A stretch of 64,000 nucleotides of DNA, taken from the NCBI GenBank assembly GCA_910586735.1, contig CAJUJW010000004.1, positions 1-64,000 of the forward strand, read 5' to 3'. How positions within the stretch are numbered: the first letter of the stretch is position 1; each line of letters starts with the position of its first letter. This document shows positions 1 through 6,996 of the stretch, in pieces. A program made the position numbers and the translations under genes. Below the pieces are notes generated by a model. The model made no database searches. It was given only the letters and a program-made list of their open reading frames with translations, and was not told the DNA's origin. This DNA is from an uncultured Oscillibacter sp. (GTDB lineage: Bacteria; Bacillota; Clostridia; Oscillospirales; Oscillospiraceae).

Positions 1-664
1 GGGTCATGCCCTTGGGCAGGAAGAAGGGGAAGCCGGGGCCCTCGTCCCGGAGCATGAACAGGCCCAGCTCCTTGCCCAGCTTCCGGTGGTCCCGCTTCTT
101 GGCCTCCTCAATGCGCTTGAGGTAGGCGTCCAGCTCGTCCTTCTTGGGGAAGGCGATGCCGTAGATCCGCTGGAGGGTCTCCCGGTTGGAATCCCCCCGC
201 CAATAGGCGGCGTTGCAGGCGGTGAGCTTCAAGGCGTTTCCCTTTACACGCCCTGTGGAATCCAGGTGCGGGCCGGCGCAGAGGTCGGTAAACTCCCCCT
301 GCTTGTAAAAGCTGATGGCGGCGTCCTCGGGGAGGTCGTTGATGAGCTCCACCTTGTAGGGCTCGCCCTTTTCCTCCATGAACTTCACGGCCTCTTCCCT
401 GGGCAGCTCAAAGCGCTCCAACTTCAGCTTCTCCTTGCAGATCTTCCGCATCTCGCCCTCGATCTGCTCCATGATCTCCGGGGTGAAGGCGAAGGGGGAG
501 TCCATGTCGTAGTAGAATCCCTCGTCGATGGAGGGGCCGATGGCCAGCTTGACCTCGGGATACAGGCGCTTCACGGCCTGGGCCAGGATGTGGGAGCAGG
601 TGTGCCAGTAGGTTTTGCGGTACGCTTCGTTTTCAAAGGTATACAGATTGCTTTCTTCGGACAT
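1..664 (-). CDS. thrS: Threonyl-tRNA synthetase, N-terminal part (runs off the window)
   Basis: First 221 codons of the cytoplasmic enzyme that charges tRNA-Thr; the rest lies beyond the left edge. The start is fixed by AGGAGG (673-678) eight bases before the ATG. The protein opens directly in the editing domain: His21/His25 form the HxxxH pair and Cys129/His133 (CAGPH) the second pair of the pocket that removes mischarged serine. In most ThrS proteins these residues sit some 50 positions later, so the N-terminal TGS domain is missing here. An upstream start is unlikely because a T-box leader with its own terminator lies immediately upstream. The catalytic domain cannot be inspected. Identification is firm; the TGS loss is seen directly. 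Confidence 0.95.
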   Translation of the reverse strand, partial: MSEESNLYTFENEAYRKTYWHTCSHILAQAVKRLYPEVKLAIGPSIDEGFYYDMDSPFAFTPEIMEQIEGEMRKICKEKLKLERFELPREEAVKFMEEKGEPYKVELINDLPEDAAISFYKQGEFTDLCAGPHLDSTGRVKGNALKLTACNAAYWRGDSNRETLQRIYGIAFPKKDELDAYLKRIEEAKKRDHRKLGKELGLFMLRDEGPGFPFFLPKGMT

Positions 665-746
665 GACGATTACCTCCTGTAGGGGCCGGCGGCCCGTTTT
701 TCATGCTTGTCTCCGGGACGGCGAAAACGCCGCCCCCGCAGGGGCG

Positions 747-786
747 AAAAAATCCCACCCCTGATGAAAGAATCAGGGGTGGGATA
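747..786 (-). terminator. Intrinsic terminator of the thrS T-box leader
   Basis: On the minus strand a 14-bp stem built from CCCACCCCTGAT and its complement is followed by six T residues (752-747). It lies just after the T-box sequence and before the thrS ribosome binding site, so it is the conditional terminator of the leader. Confidence 0.9.
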
Positions 787-988
787 CAGACGTATTCCAC
801 GGTTCCACCCTGCTTGCGGCCCAAAGGCGGGCCGCCGCTCGTGTCCCCTGTAACGGGAGGGCCCGGTCCGGTCGTCCCGGACAGCTCGGGAGTGGTACAG
901 CCGCCGCAGCCCGCGGGGCGCTTTCAGCAAGCGCGCCCCTCTCTGGAGGGGGAAGCGGGCGGTTCTTCTCCGTCGTCGCCAATTTGAC
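787..988 (-). promoter_or_regulatory. T-box leader controlling thrS
   Basis: The transcribed strand carries the T-box core AGGGTGGAACCGTGG (797-811), which pairs with the acceptor end of uncharged tRNA to form the antiterminator. Upstream is a stem-I-like region with a GCTGAAAGC bulge (around 915-930) and an ACC triplet before CTCCCGAGC (around 884-898) that would be a threonine specifier codon. A terminator follows and then thrS. When tRNA-Thr is uncharged, read-through is expected. Assignment rests on the core motif, the terminator and the gene downstream; the exact specifier position is inferred. Confidence 0.9.
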
Positions 989-994
989 AGGGCT

Positions 995-1023
995 ACTATA
1001 TCACCCGGAGGGGGACTTGTCAA
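995..1023 (-). promoter_or_regulatory. Sigma-A promoter of the thrS leader
   Basis: Minus-strand TTGACA (1018-1023), 17-bp spacer, TATAGT (995-1000), positioned to start transcription just upstream of the T-box stem I. Confidence 0.85.
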
Positions 1024-1078
1024 GAGGGGTCCGGGGCAAAACAAGGCGGGTATTAACAGCGCAGAAAGCCGCCGCCGC

Positions 1079-1108
1079 AAAAAGCCGGCCGGTCCCCCCG
1101 CCGGCTTT
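1079..1108 (-). terminator. Terminator after the 54-residue protein gene
   Basis: Nine-base arms AAAGCCGGC / GCCGGCTTT (1081-1089 and 1100-1108) overlapping the stop codon region, with a T run on the minus strand. Confidence 0.75.
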
Positions 1109-1272
1109 CAGCTCTCTTCTCCGCTCTCCCAATCCCAATCCATAAAGATGCTCTCCGCTTCCCTCTGGCCCTCCTCCAGCCGCCACCTCGCGGCTACGTT
1201 GTCTTCTTCATCCAGAAACCTCAGCGTTTCTGTGACGGCGTTAAAAAGCACCGTGTACATTTTCTCATACAT
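1108..1272 (-). CDS. Small acidic protein of unknown function, 54 residues
   Basis: An unrecognised 54-residue protein beginning MYEKMYTVLFNAVTETL and ending in an acidic, Trp-containing tail (MDWDWESGEES). It has no Cys, signal peptide or membrane segment and should be a cytoplasmic, mainly helical protein. Three things support it as a real gene: a GGAGGAAACCC ribosome binding site, a near-perfect sigma-A promoter at 1313-1341, and a terminator at the stop codon. It is divergent from an XRE-type regulator that shares its intergenic region, so it may be that regulator's target. No function can be assigned. Confidence 0.75.
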   Translation of the reverse strand: MYEKMYTVLFNAVTETLRFLDEEDNVAARWRLEEGQREAESIFMDWDWESGEES

Positions 1273-1312
1273 GAAGGGTTTCCTCCGTTTTCGTTCTGTA
1301 AACCGTAATTCA

Positions 1313-1341
1313 ACTATAAAGCCGAATTATTCATTTGTCAA
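1313..1341 (-). promoter_or_regulatory. Sigma-A promoter of the 54-residue protein gene
   Basis: Minus-strand TTGACA (1336-1341), 17-bp AT-rich spacer, TATAGT (1313-1318). It lies in the intergenic region shared with the XRE regulator gene, where that regulator could act. Confidence 0.85.
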
Positions 1342-1411
1342 GCAAGAAGTTTGTTGGTAATGCGTTTATTTATCCTTTTGTTTCCATATGCTAAGGTTAC
1401 GGAGGGATATC

Positions 1412-1738
1412 ATGGACCTGGATTATTCGGAAATCGGGCGAAGAATCGCCAAGCGGAGAAAACAGCTGAACTTGAAGCAATCCATTGTAGAGGAGCGGGC
1501 CGACATCGGCTATAAATATCTCTCCAGCATAGAGAGGGGCTTTTCCATCCCCTCCACAGAAGTCATCATGCGCCTGGCCAAGGCGCTGGACACCACGCCG
1601 GACGAGTTTCTGGTGGGCACGTCCCGCGTCCAGGACGAGGAGTGGAAAAACGTCGCGCAGTATCTTCAGACCATGAACCCCAAGCAGCTGGAGACGGCCA
1701 GGAGCTTCCTCCGGTGGCTCTCAGAGCAGGACATGTAA
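1412..1738 (+). CDS. XRE-family transcriptional regulator, 108 residues
   Basis: DNA-binding regulator with a lambda-repressor-type helix-turn-helix over residues 7-60: IGRRIAKRRKQLNLKQ, a recognition region ending YLSSIERG, then STEVIMRLAKALDTTPDEFL. The C-terminal 45 residues form a short helical tail (TMNPKQLETARSFLRWL) that probably dimerises. The ATG at 1412 is preferred over the upstream in-frame ATG at 1388 because GGAGGG sits at 1401-1406. It is divergent from the 54-residue protein gene and followed by a strong terminator. Autoregulation and control of the neighbour are inferred from position only. Confidence 0.9.
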   Translation: MDLDYSEIGRRIAKRRKQLNLKQSIVEERADIGYKYLSSIERGFSIPSTEVIMRLAKALDTTPDEFLVGTSRVQDEEWKNVAQYLQTMNPKQLETARSFLRWLSEQDM

Positions 1739-1740
1739 AA

Positions 1741-1780
1741 GCGGCGGGAAAGGGATCAGCCCCTTCCCGCCGCTTTTTCC
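1741..1780. terminator. Bidirectional terminator between the XRE gene and spmB
   Basis: A GCGGCGGGAAAGGG stem with its complement and T tracts on both strands lies between two convergent genes. Confidence 0.85.
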
Positions 1781-1784
1781 TTTC

Positions 1785-2309
1785 TCAGCCCCCGCCAAAA
1801 AACAGCCGCACCGCCAGGGCCGACGCGGCGAAGCCCGTCAGGTCCGCCGCCAGGGCGGCGGGAATCGTGTGCCGGGTCTTGGTAATCCCGGCGGAACCGA
1901 AGTAGACGGCGATGGTGTAAAAGGTGGTCTCCGTGCTGCCCAGCATCACCGCCGCCACCCGGCCCACGTAGCTGTCCGGCCCGTGGGCGGCCATCAGGTC
2001 GCTGGCCACCGCCAGGGCCCCGTTCCCCGACACGGGCCGGACCAGCATCAGCGGCGCGGTCTCCGGCGGGATGCCCAAGAGCTCGAGCACCGGGGCGAAG
2101 AGCCCGGACAGCCACTCCATGGCCCCGGATGCCCGGAACATGCTCACCGCCGTCAGCAGTCCCACCAGGGCCGGGATGATGCGCAGGAGCACGGACAGCC
2201 CCTCCTCCGCCCCGTGGGTCAGGGCGGCATAGACGTTCACCCGCTTCCCCAGACCATACGCCGCCACCCCCGCCAGCAGTACGGGAATCACCAGAGAGCC
2301 GAGGTTCAT
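1785..2309 (-). CDS. spmB: Spore maturation protein B
   Basis: A 174-residue membrane protein of the SpmB family, needed with SpmA for spore core dehydration and heat resistance. Several hydrophobic segments are visible (for example around residues 6-22, 40-60, 100-115 and 145-172), and the nucleoside-transporter/Gate-type central region includes VRPVSGNGALAVASDLM and LGSTETTFYTIAVYFG. The start at 2309 follows GGGAGGGGGC and overlaps the spmA stop by four bases (ATGA), so the two are translationally coupled. Length agrees with the family (about 175). Expression in the mother cell or forespore is expected from the family, not read from the sequence. Confidence 0.93.
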   Translation of the reverse strand: MNLGSLVIPVLLAGVAAYGLGKRVNVYAALTHGAEEGLSVLLRIIPALVGLLTAVSMFRASGAMEWLSGLFAPVLELLGIPPETAPLMLVRPVSGNGALAVASDLMAAHGPDSYVGRVAAVMLGSTETTFYTIAVYFGSAGITKTRHTIPAALAADLTGFAASALAVRLFFGGG

Positions 2310-2887
2310 CGCCGCCCCCTCCCCTGGGAGAGGAGCCAGGCCGCCGTCAGCCCCGCCGCCACCGAGAGAACCGACGCCAGCCACACCGCCGGGAGGATGT
2401 CGAAGGGGGTCCCGCACCCCGCCGCCACCCGGACCGAGGCGATGGTGGCCGGGATCAGCTGGATAGACGCGGTGTTCAGCACCACCAGCAGGCACAGCTC
2501 GTCGCTGGCCGTGCCCTCGCAGCCCCTGGCCATCCGCCGGGCGGCCCGGATGCCCAAGGGCGTGGCCGCGTTGCCCAGGCCCAGGAGGTTGGCCGACACG
2601 TTGGCGGACACCTCCGCCAGAGTCTCCGGGTCCCGGCTGGCCTCCGGCAGCAGCCGCCGCAGCAGGGGCCGGAACAGCCGCGCCAGCCCCGCCGACAATC
2701 CGCAGGCGTTCATAATCTCCATGACGCCGCTCCAGAGGCAGAGGACTCCCGCCATGGAGAAGCTCAGCTCAATGGCGGACCGGGCCCCCTCCAGGGCCGC
2801 TGCGGACACCGCGTCCAGGTTCCCGGAGAGGAGCCCGAAGATCAAGGACAGCGTCACCATTCCCGTCCAAACCCACGTCATTTCCAT
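2306..2887 (-). CDS. spmA: Spore maturation protein A
   Basis: A 193-residue integral membrane protein, the partner of SpmB. Recognisable blocks are the N-terminal hydrophobic helix (VWTGMVTLSLIFGLLSG), the Gate-like region with SFSMAGVLCLWSGVMEI, and the conserved stretch VSANLLGLGNAATPLGIRAA near residues 93-112. GGGAGGAATA precedes the ATG at 2887. The gene is first in a two-gene operon that ends at the terminator at 1741-1780. I could not find a convincing sporulation-sigma promoter in 2888-2956. Confidence 0.93.
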   Translation of the reverse strand: MEMTWVWTGMVTLSLIFGLLSGNLDAVSAAALEGARSAIELSFSMAGVLCLWSGVMEIMNACGLSAGLARLFRPLLRRLLPEASRDPETLAEVSANVSANLLGLGNAATPLGIRAARRMARGCEGTASDELCLLVVLNTASIQLIPATIASVRVAAGCGTPFDILPAVWLASVLSVAAGLTAAWLLSQGRGRR

Positions 2888-2956
2888 ATTATTCCTCCCT
2901 TTCAGACTTTTTTCGAGAAAAATGTGAATAACTTCTTAAATTTTCCTAGGAAAGAA

Positions 2957-2986
2957 TTGACAAACTCCGACCCTATGTGATAAGGT
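2957..2986 (+). promoter_or_regulatory. Promoter of abrB
   Basis: TTGACA (2957-2962), 18-bp spacer, TAAGGT (2981-2986) preceded by TG in extended -10 position. Moderate match. Confidence 0.6.
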
Positions 2987-3035
2987 TACACCACCTGTTG
3001 GAAGAAACCGCGGACATCGGGAAAGGAGGAGAGCT

Positions 3036-3287
3036 ATGAAATCGACTGGCATCGTCAGAAAGGTGGATGAGTTGGGCAGGATCGTGCTTCCCATCGAGAT
3101 GCGGCGCACCCTGGACATTGCTGAACGCGACGCATTGGAAATCTATGTGGAAGGCTCGTCCGTTATACTTAAGAAGTATAAACCCAGCTGCATTTTCTGC
3201 GACACCACCAAGGACATTGCACTCTTCAAAGGCAAGAGTGTGTGTCCAAAGTGCATGAGAGAACTGTCCCGCATGAACGCCTCTTAA
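3036..3287 (+). CDS. abrB: AbrB-family transition-state regulator
   Basis: An 83-residue regulator with the SpoVT/AbrB swapped-hairpin DNA-binding fold at residues 1-48 (STGIVRKVDELGRIVLPIEMRRTLDI, then LEIYVEGSSVILKKY). The rest holds two CxxC pairs (Cys52/Cys55 and Cys70/Cys73) that could bind a metal or form a small C-terminal dimer module. AbrB proteins act as global repressors of stationary-phase and sporulation genes. It lacks the GAF domain of SpoVT, so it is AbrB rather than SpoVT. AAAGGAGGAG at about 3021-3030 sets the start. It is transcribed alone from the promoter at 2957-2986. Confidence 0.93.
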   Translation: MKSTGIVRKVDELGRIVLPIEMRRTLDIAERDALEIYVEGSSVILKKYKPSCIFCDTTKDIALFKGKSVCPKCMRELSRMNAS

Positions 3288-3390
3288 GGCCGTCCCATCA
3301 TTGAAGCGGAAAGCTGGAGTAAGCGCCCCAGCGCCCTCTATCGGGCATGCGCCGGTGGAGGCAGCCAAGCCTAACGCATGAAAAGCAACA

Positions 3391-3435
3391 GGGACTTGCT
3401 CCCCGCCGTGGTGGAAGACGGCGGGGGGGAGTCCC
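3391..3435 (+). repeat. Long GC-rich hairpin downstream of abrB
   Basis: Inverted repeat GGGACT..CTCCCCGCCGT against ACGGCGGGG..GAGTCCC with an eight-base loop and two small bulges. It lies in the abrB 3' region before the terminator. There is no T run of its own, so it is not an ordinary terminator; it may be part of a structured 3' RNA. The rest of the 3288-3390 stretch holds no gene I can support. Confidence 0.6.
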
Positions 3436-3456
3436 AGTAAATTTATGCATAAGCAT

Positions 3457-3488
3457 AAAAAGACGCGGAAGCTGTTCCGCGTCTTTTT
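3457..3488. terminator. Bidirectional terminator between abrB and the his operon
   Basis: AAAAAGACGCGGAA / TTCCGCGTCTTTTT arms with a four-base loop and T runs on both strands; it serves abrB and the end of the his operon. Confidence 0.9.
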
Positions 3489-3493
3489 CATGT

Positions 3494-4318
3494 TCAGATA
3501 TCCAGGGGGCGCTCCTCCCGGCCCCGGCGGGTCAGCAGTGTGGAACGGTCAAAGCCCGCCGCCTGGGCCAGGGCCGCCGCCTGGGCATAGCCGTACACCA
3601 CGGCGGCGGCGCTGTGGGCGTCGGCGGTGAGAATGATCCGCCCCCCCATGTCCCGCCACTCCCGCAGCAGGAACAGCGCCGGATAGGGGACGCTCCGGTA
3701 TCCCCGGGACATGGCCCCAGTGTTGATCTCCAGCAGAGTCTCCTTCGGGCCGGCGGCGTGGAGGGCCTCCAGAGCGGCGGCCCGGTAGCCGGGGCCGGCC
3801 TCGTCGAAGAAACTGCCGTCCTCATTGAACTTCGTGATGAGGTCAATGTGCCCCAGGATGTCGGGCTTCCGGGCGGCCATCTGCCGGACCTCCTCGTAAT
3901 ACCGCGCCGCCATCTCCCCGGAATCCCCGTGAAACGCCTCCCGGAGGCAGCGGCCCAGGGTCTCCGCGTCCCAGTCCACGGTGCAGTCCACTCCGTCGGG
4001 GCCCCGGAGGCGGTGGACGCTGCCGATCCAGTAGTCGAAGCCCTCCGCCGTCACGTCGGCCCGGTTGTCCAGCTCGATGCCCAGTAGCACGTCCATGCGC
4101 CCGGCGTACTCCTCCCGGAGTCGGAGGACCTCCGCCCGGTAGGCCGTCATGTCCGCCGGGAGGACGCCGCCCTCGTCCTCGGGAATGGGGGTGTGGCTGT
4201 GGCCCGAGGCCCCGAAGGACACGGCCCCGGCCTCATAGGCCGCCCGGGCCATCTCCGCCAGGGTGTTTTTCCCGTCGCACATGGTGGAATGGGTGTGCAC
4301 AGAGCAGAAGTTTTTCAT
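3494..4318 (-). CDS. hisK: Histidinol-phosphatase, PHP family
   Basis: A 274-residue PHP-fold phosphatase that removes phosphate from L-histidinol phosphate, the eighth step of histidine synthesis. Metal-binding motifs are in order: HTHS near residues 8-11, a GHSHT segment near 39-43, GIELD near 80-84, GSVHR near 99-103, GHID near 155-158, and DAHSA near 231-235. It is the last gene of the his operon; its ATG overlaps the hisIE stop as ATGA. The hisB in this operon encodes only the dehydratase, so this gene supplies the missing phosphatase. Length is typical of the HisK/HisJ group. Confidence 0.93.
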   Translation of the reverse strand: MKNFCSVHTHSTMCDGKNTLAEMARAAYEAGAVSFGASGHSHTPIPEDEGGVLPADMTAYRAEVLRLREEYAGRMDVLLGIELDNRADVTAEGFDYWIGSVHRLRGPDGVDCTVDWDAETLGRCLREAFHGDSGEMAARYYEEVRQMAARKPDILGHIDLITKFNEDGSFFDEAGPGYRAAALEALHAAGPKETLLEINTGAMSRGYRSVPYPALFLLREWRDMGGRIILTADAHSAAAVVYGYAQAAALAQAAGFDRSTLLTRRGREERPLDI

Positions 4319-4950
4319 TGCATCCGCTCCTGCTTCACCTTGTGGTCCACCACGTGGCGCTTCTCCAGCTCACGGGTGATATCCTCCACGGTAATGCCCA
4401 TTTGGACCATCAGCACCATGACGTGGTAGCACAGGTCGGCGATCTCATAGACCGTCTCCTCCCTGTCCTCCTTCCGTCCGGCGATGATGACCTCGGTACA
4501 CTCCTCCCCCACCTTCTTGAGGATTTTGTCCAGGCCCTTGTCGAACAGGTAGGTGGTGTAGCTGCCCTCCTTGGGGCTGGTCTTCCGCCCGGCGATGAGC
4601 TGGTACAGCCCTTCGTAGCTGAACTTTTTCAGCTCGTCGGAGAGATAAAGCTGGTTGAAAAAGCAGCTCTCCGCCCCGGTGTGGCAGGCGGGCCCGTCCT
4701 TGACCACCTCTACCACCAGGGCGTCCTTGTCGCAGTCGGCGGTGATGGACACCACGTGCTGGCGGTTCCCGCTGGTCTCCCCCTTCCGCCAGAGCTCCCG
4801 GCGGCTGCGGCTCCAAAAGCAGGTCATCCGCTCGTCAATGGTAATGGCCAGGCTCTCCGCGTTCATGTAGGCCAGGGTCAGGACCTCCTTGGTGTAGTGG
4901 TCCTGGACAATGGCGGGAATCAGGCCCCGCTCGTCAAATTTCAACTCCAT
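4315..4950 (-). CDS. hisI: Bifunctional phosphoribosyl-AMP cyclohydrolase / phosphoribosyl-ATP pyrophosphatase
   Basis: A 211-residue HisIE fusion for the second and third steps of histidine synthesis. The HisI half (residues 1-105) has the zinc and active-site residues in ADCDKDA and CHTG..SCFF. The HisE half (about 110-205) has GSYTTYLF, KVGEECTEVIIAG and EIADLCYH, the Mg-binding helices. The start at 4950 is chosen over an in-frame ATG at 4980 because AAGGAG lies at the right distance. It is 22 bp downstream of kptA and overlaps the phosphatase gene by four bases. Confidence 0.95.
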   Translation of the reverse strand: MELKFDERGLIPAIVQDHYTKEVLTLAYMNAESLAITIDERMTCFWSRSRRELWRKGETSGNRQHVVSITADCDKDALVVEVVKDGPACHTGAESCFFNQLYLSDELKKFSYEGLYQLIAGRKTSPKEGSYTTYLFDKGLDKILKKVGEECTEVIIAGRKEDREETVYEIADLCYHVMVLMVQMGITVEDITRELEKRHVVDHKVKQERMQ

Positions 4951-4972
4951 GGGTGCGCTCCTTTTCTCGTGA

Positions 4973-5497
4973 TCAGTCAAATTTCAGATATTGAGGCGGG
5001 ACCTCCTCCGTCAGCCACACGCCGTTTTCAGAGAGGAAAAAGGCGCGGCCGTCCCGAGCCATCCGCCCCGCCGCCACCTGGAGCACCACCGGCTTCCCCC
5101 GGCGGCTTCCCACCTTCACGGCGGTCTCCGCGTCCGGGGAGAGGTGAACGTACTGGCGGCTCCGCCGCTGGAGGCCCTCCCTCCGAATCGGATCCAGGAA
5201 GCGCTCCACGGTGCCGTGGAACAGCACCTCCGGCGGCTGCCGCTGTTCCAGCTCCAGGTCCACCGGGATGCTGTGGCCCTGGTTGGCCCGTATGCGGGTT
5301 TTATCTCCGCTGAAGCTGTAGCGCCTTTTCTCGTCGGCGTCCACGATATGCTCCAGCTCCTCCATGGTGAGGTTCATCCCCGCCAGAATATCGGGCACCG
5401 GCGCCCAGCCGTGCTCGTCCAGGCTGACGCCGATTTTCTCCGGGTGGTGCCGCAGAACCAGGCTGAGGAACTTGCTGGTTTTGGTCATGTCTTTCAT
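4973..5497 (-). CDS. kptA: RNA 2'-phosphotransferase (Tpt1/KptA family)
   Basis: A 174-residue enzyme that transfers a 2'-phosphate from RNA to NAD+, giving ADP-ribose cyclic phosphate. The family motifs are all present in order: LRH at 15-17, RANQGHS at 70-76, HGT at 94-96, and a downstream R..YVHLS near 114-120. It is embedded in the histidine operon, 17 bp after hisF and 22 bp before hisIE, so it must be co-transcribed. Bacteria have no spliced tRNA needing this step, and the natural substrate is unknown; neighbours give no obvious link beyond phosphoribosyl/NAD-type chemistry. The ribosome binding site is weak, which may mean coupling to hisF. Confidence 0.92.
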   Translation of the reverse strand: MKDMTKTSKFLSLVLRHHPEKIGVSLDEHGWAPVPDILAGMNLTMEELEHIVDADEKRRYSFSGDKTRIRANQGHSIPVDLELEQRQPPEVLFHGTVERFLDPIRREGLQRRSRQYVHLSPDAETAVKVGSRRGKPVVLQVAAGRMARDGRAFFLSENGVWLTEEVPPQYLKFD

Positions 5498-5514
5498 ACG
5501 CCGCCGGACCCTTT

Positions 5515-6270
5515 CTACAGCCGCATCTCCACGCCCCTGCCCCGGAGAAAGCGCTTCAGCTCCTTGATGTCCACCTGCTTCGTGTGGAAGATGGAGGCGG
5601 CAAGCCCCGCGTCCACGCCTGGGTGGGTGAAGAGCTGGGCGAAGTGCTCCATATTCCCCGCGCCGCCGCTGGCGATGATGGGCACCTTCACCCGCGCCGC
5701 CAGCTGGTCCAGCATCTCCAGGTCAAAGCCGCCCTTCACCCCGTCGGTGTCGATGGAGTTCAGCACGATTTCTCCCGCGCCGTCTCCCACGCCCCGGACG
5801 GCCCACTCCATGGCGTCAATCCCCGTGTCCTCCCGGCCCCCCTTGGCGAAGAGGCGGAATTTCCCGTCCACCCGCTTCACGTCCATGCTCAGTACCACGC
5901 ACTGGTCCCCGTAGCGCTTGGCCGCCGCTGAGATGACGGAGGGGTCCGCGATGGCCCCGGAGTTGACGCTGACCTTGTCCGCGCCGCATTTCAGCACCCG
6001 GTCGAAGTCCTCCAGGCCCCGGATGCCGCCCCCCACCGTCAGGGGGATGAAAATCTCCGAGGCCACCCGGCGGAGAATGTCCGTGAACAGGCCCCGGCCC
6101 TCGGCGGAGGCGGTGATGTCATAGAACACCAGCTCGTCCGCCCCGGACTCGTTGTAGAGCCTCGCCATGTCCACCGGGTCCGCCATGTCCCGGAGGCCCT
6201 CAAAATTCGTGCCCTTCACCACCCGGCCGTCCCGCACGTCCAGGCAGGGGATGATCCGCTTGGCTAGCAT
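5515..6270 (-). CDS. hisF: Imidazole glycerol phosphate synthase, cyclase subunit
   Basis: A 251-residue TIM-barrel subunit that joins ammonia from HisH to PRFAR, giving imidazole glycerol phosphate and AICAR. The start MLAKRIIPCLDVRDGRVVKG carries the catalytic Asp (Asp11); the second catalytic Asp is in LNSIDTDGVKGG near residue 130. VGGGIR and ASGGAGN mark phosphate-binding loops. The ATG overlaps the end of hisA by seven bases. Length and motifs are standard. Confidence 0.97.
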   Translation of the reverse strand: MLAKRIIPCLDVRDGRVVKGTNFEGLRDMADPVDMARLYNESGADELVFYDITASAEGRGLFTDILRRVASEIFIPLTVGGGIRGLEDFDRVLKCGADKVSVNSGAIADPSVISAAAKRYGDQCVVLSMDVKRVDGKFRLFAKGGREDTGIDAMEWAVRGVGDGAGEIVLNSIDTDGVKGGFDLEMLDQLAARVKVPIIASGGAGNMEHFAQLFTHPGVDAGLAASIFHTKQVDIKELKRFLRGRGVEMRL

Positions 6271-6983
6271 GTCCCCACCTCCCGGATGACGGTCTCCAGG
6301 TCCAGCCGCCCGGTGTACAGGGCCTTGCCCAGTATGGCGGCCCGGACGCCGATTTGCTCCAGCCGCCGCAGCTCCTCCAGAGAGCTGACGCCGCCGGAGG
6401 CGGTGATGTCCAGGCCCTCGATTTGGACCAGCTCCTCGTAGAGCTCCAGGTTGGTCCCCCGGCCCGCGCCGTCCCGGCTGATGTCGGTGTAGATGACCGT
6501 CCGCACCCCCGCGTCCCGGAGGCGGCGGCAGAAGTCCACCCCCCGCTCCTTGGACAGCTCCTTCCAGCCGTTGACGGCCACGTACCCGTCCCTGGCGTCC
6601 ACGCCCACGGCGATTTGGTCCCCGTAGGCTTGGACCATGCGGGCGGTAAAGCCAAAGTCCTTTACGGCAACCGTGCCCAGGATGCAGCGGCTCACCCCCA
6701 GGTCCAGGTACTGGCGGATGCGCTCCTCGGTGCGGACGCCGCCGCCCACCTCTATATAGAGGCCGCCCTGTTTCGCGATGGCGGCGATGCTGTCAAAGTT
6801 GGCCATGGTGCCGTCCCTGGCCCCGTCCAGGTCCACCACGTGGAGATACCGGGCCCCGGCCTCCAGGAAGGCCCTGGTCTGGGCGGCGGGGTCCGCGCCG
6901 TAGACGGTCTCCTGGTCATAGTCCCCCTGGTAGAGACGGACCACCTGGCCGCCCCGCAGGTCGATGGCGGGAAAAATCTGCAT
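6264..6983 (-). CDS. hisA: ProFAR isomerase
   Basis: A 239-residue (beta/alpha)8 isomerase that converts ProFAR to PRFAR by an Amadori rearrangement. The acid-base residues are Asp8 in FPAIDLRGGQVVRL and the Asp of YTDISRDG near residue 168; phosphate loops are VGGGVR and ASGGVSS. The ATG at 6983 is chosen because AAAGGAG stands before it, whereas upstream in-frame starts fall inside hisH. It follows hisH by 13 bp. Confidence 0.97.
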   Translation of the reverse strand: MQIFPAIDLRGGQVVRLYQGDYDQETVYGADPAAQTRAFLEAGARYLHVVDLDGARDGTMANFDSIAAIAKQGGLYIEVGGGVRTEERIRQYLDLGVSRCILGTVAVKDFGFTARMVQAYGDQIAVGVDARDGYVAVNGWKELSKERGVDFCRRLRDAGVRTVIYTDISRDGAGRGTNLELYEELVQIEGLDITASGGVSSLEELRRLEQIGVRAAILGKALYTGRLDLETVIREVGTC

Positions 6984-6996
6984 GCTGTCGCTCCTT

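Noticed and set aside
1869..2927. A 352-codon frame antisense to spmA and spmB
   Set aside because: Shadow of the spm genes on the opposite strand, with no ribosome binding site and a translation of low-complexity Gly/His/Arg/Pro type.
2922..2932. A TTATTCACA sequence resembling a DnaA box
   Set aside because: Single copy with a mismatch to TTATCCACA and no cluster; not evidence of an origin.
3378..3440. A 20-codon frame beginning MKSNRDLL
   Set aside because: No ribosome binding site, and the sequence is explained by the hairpin.
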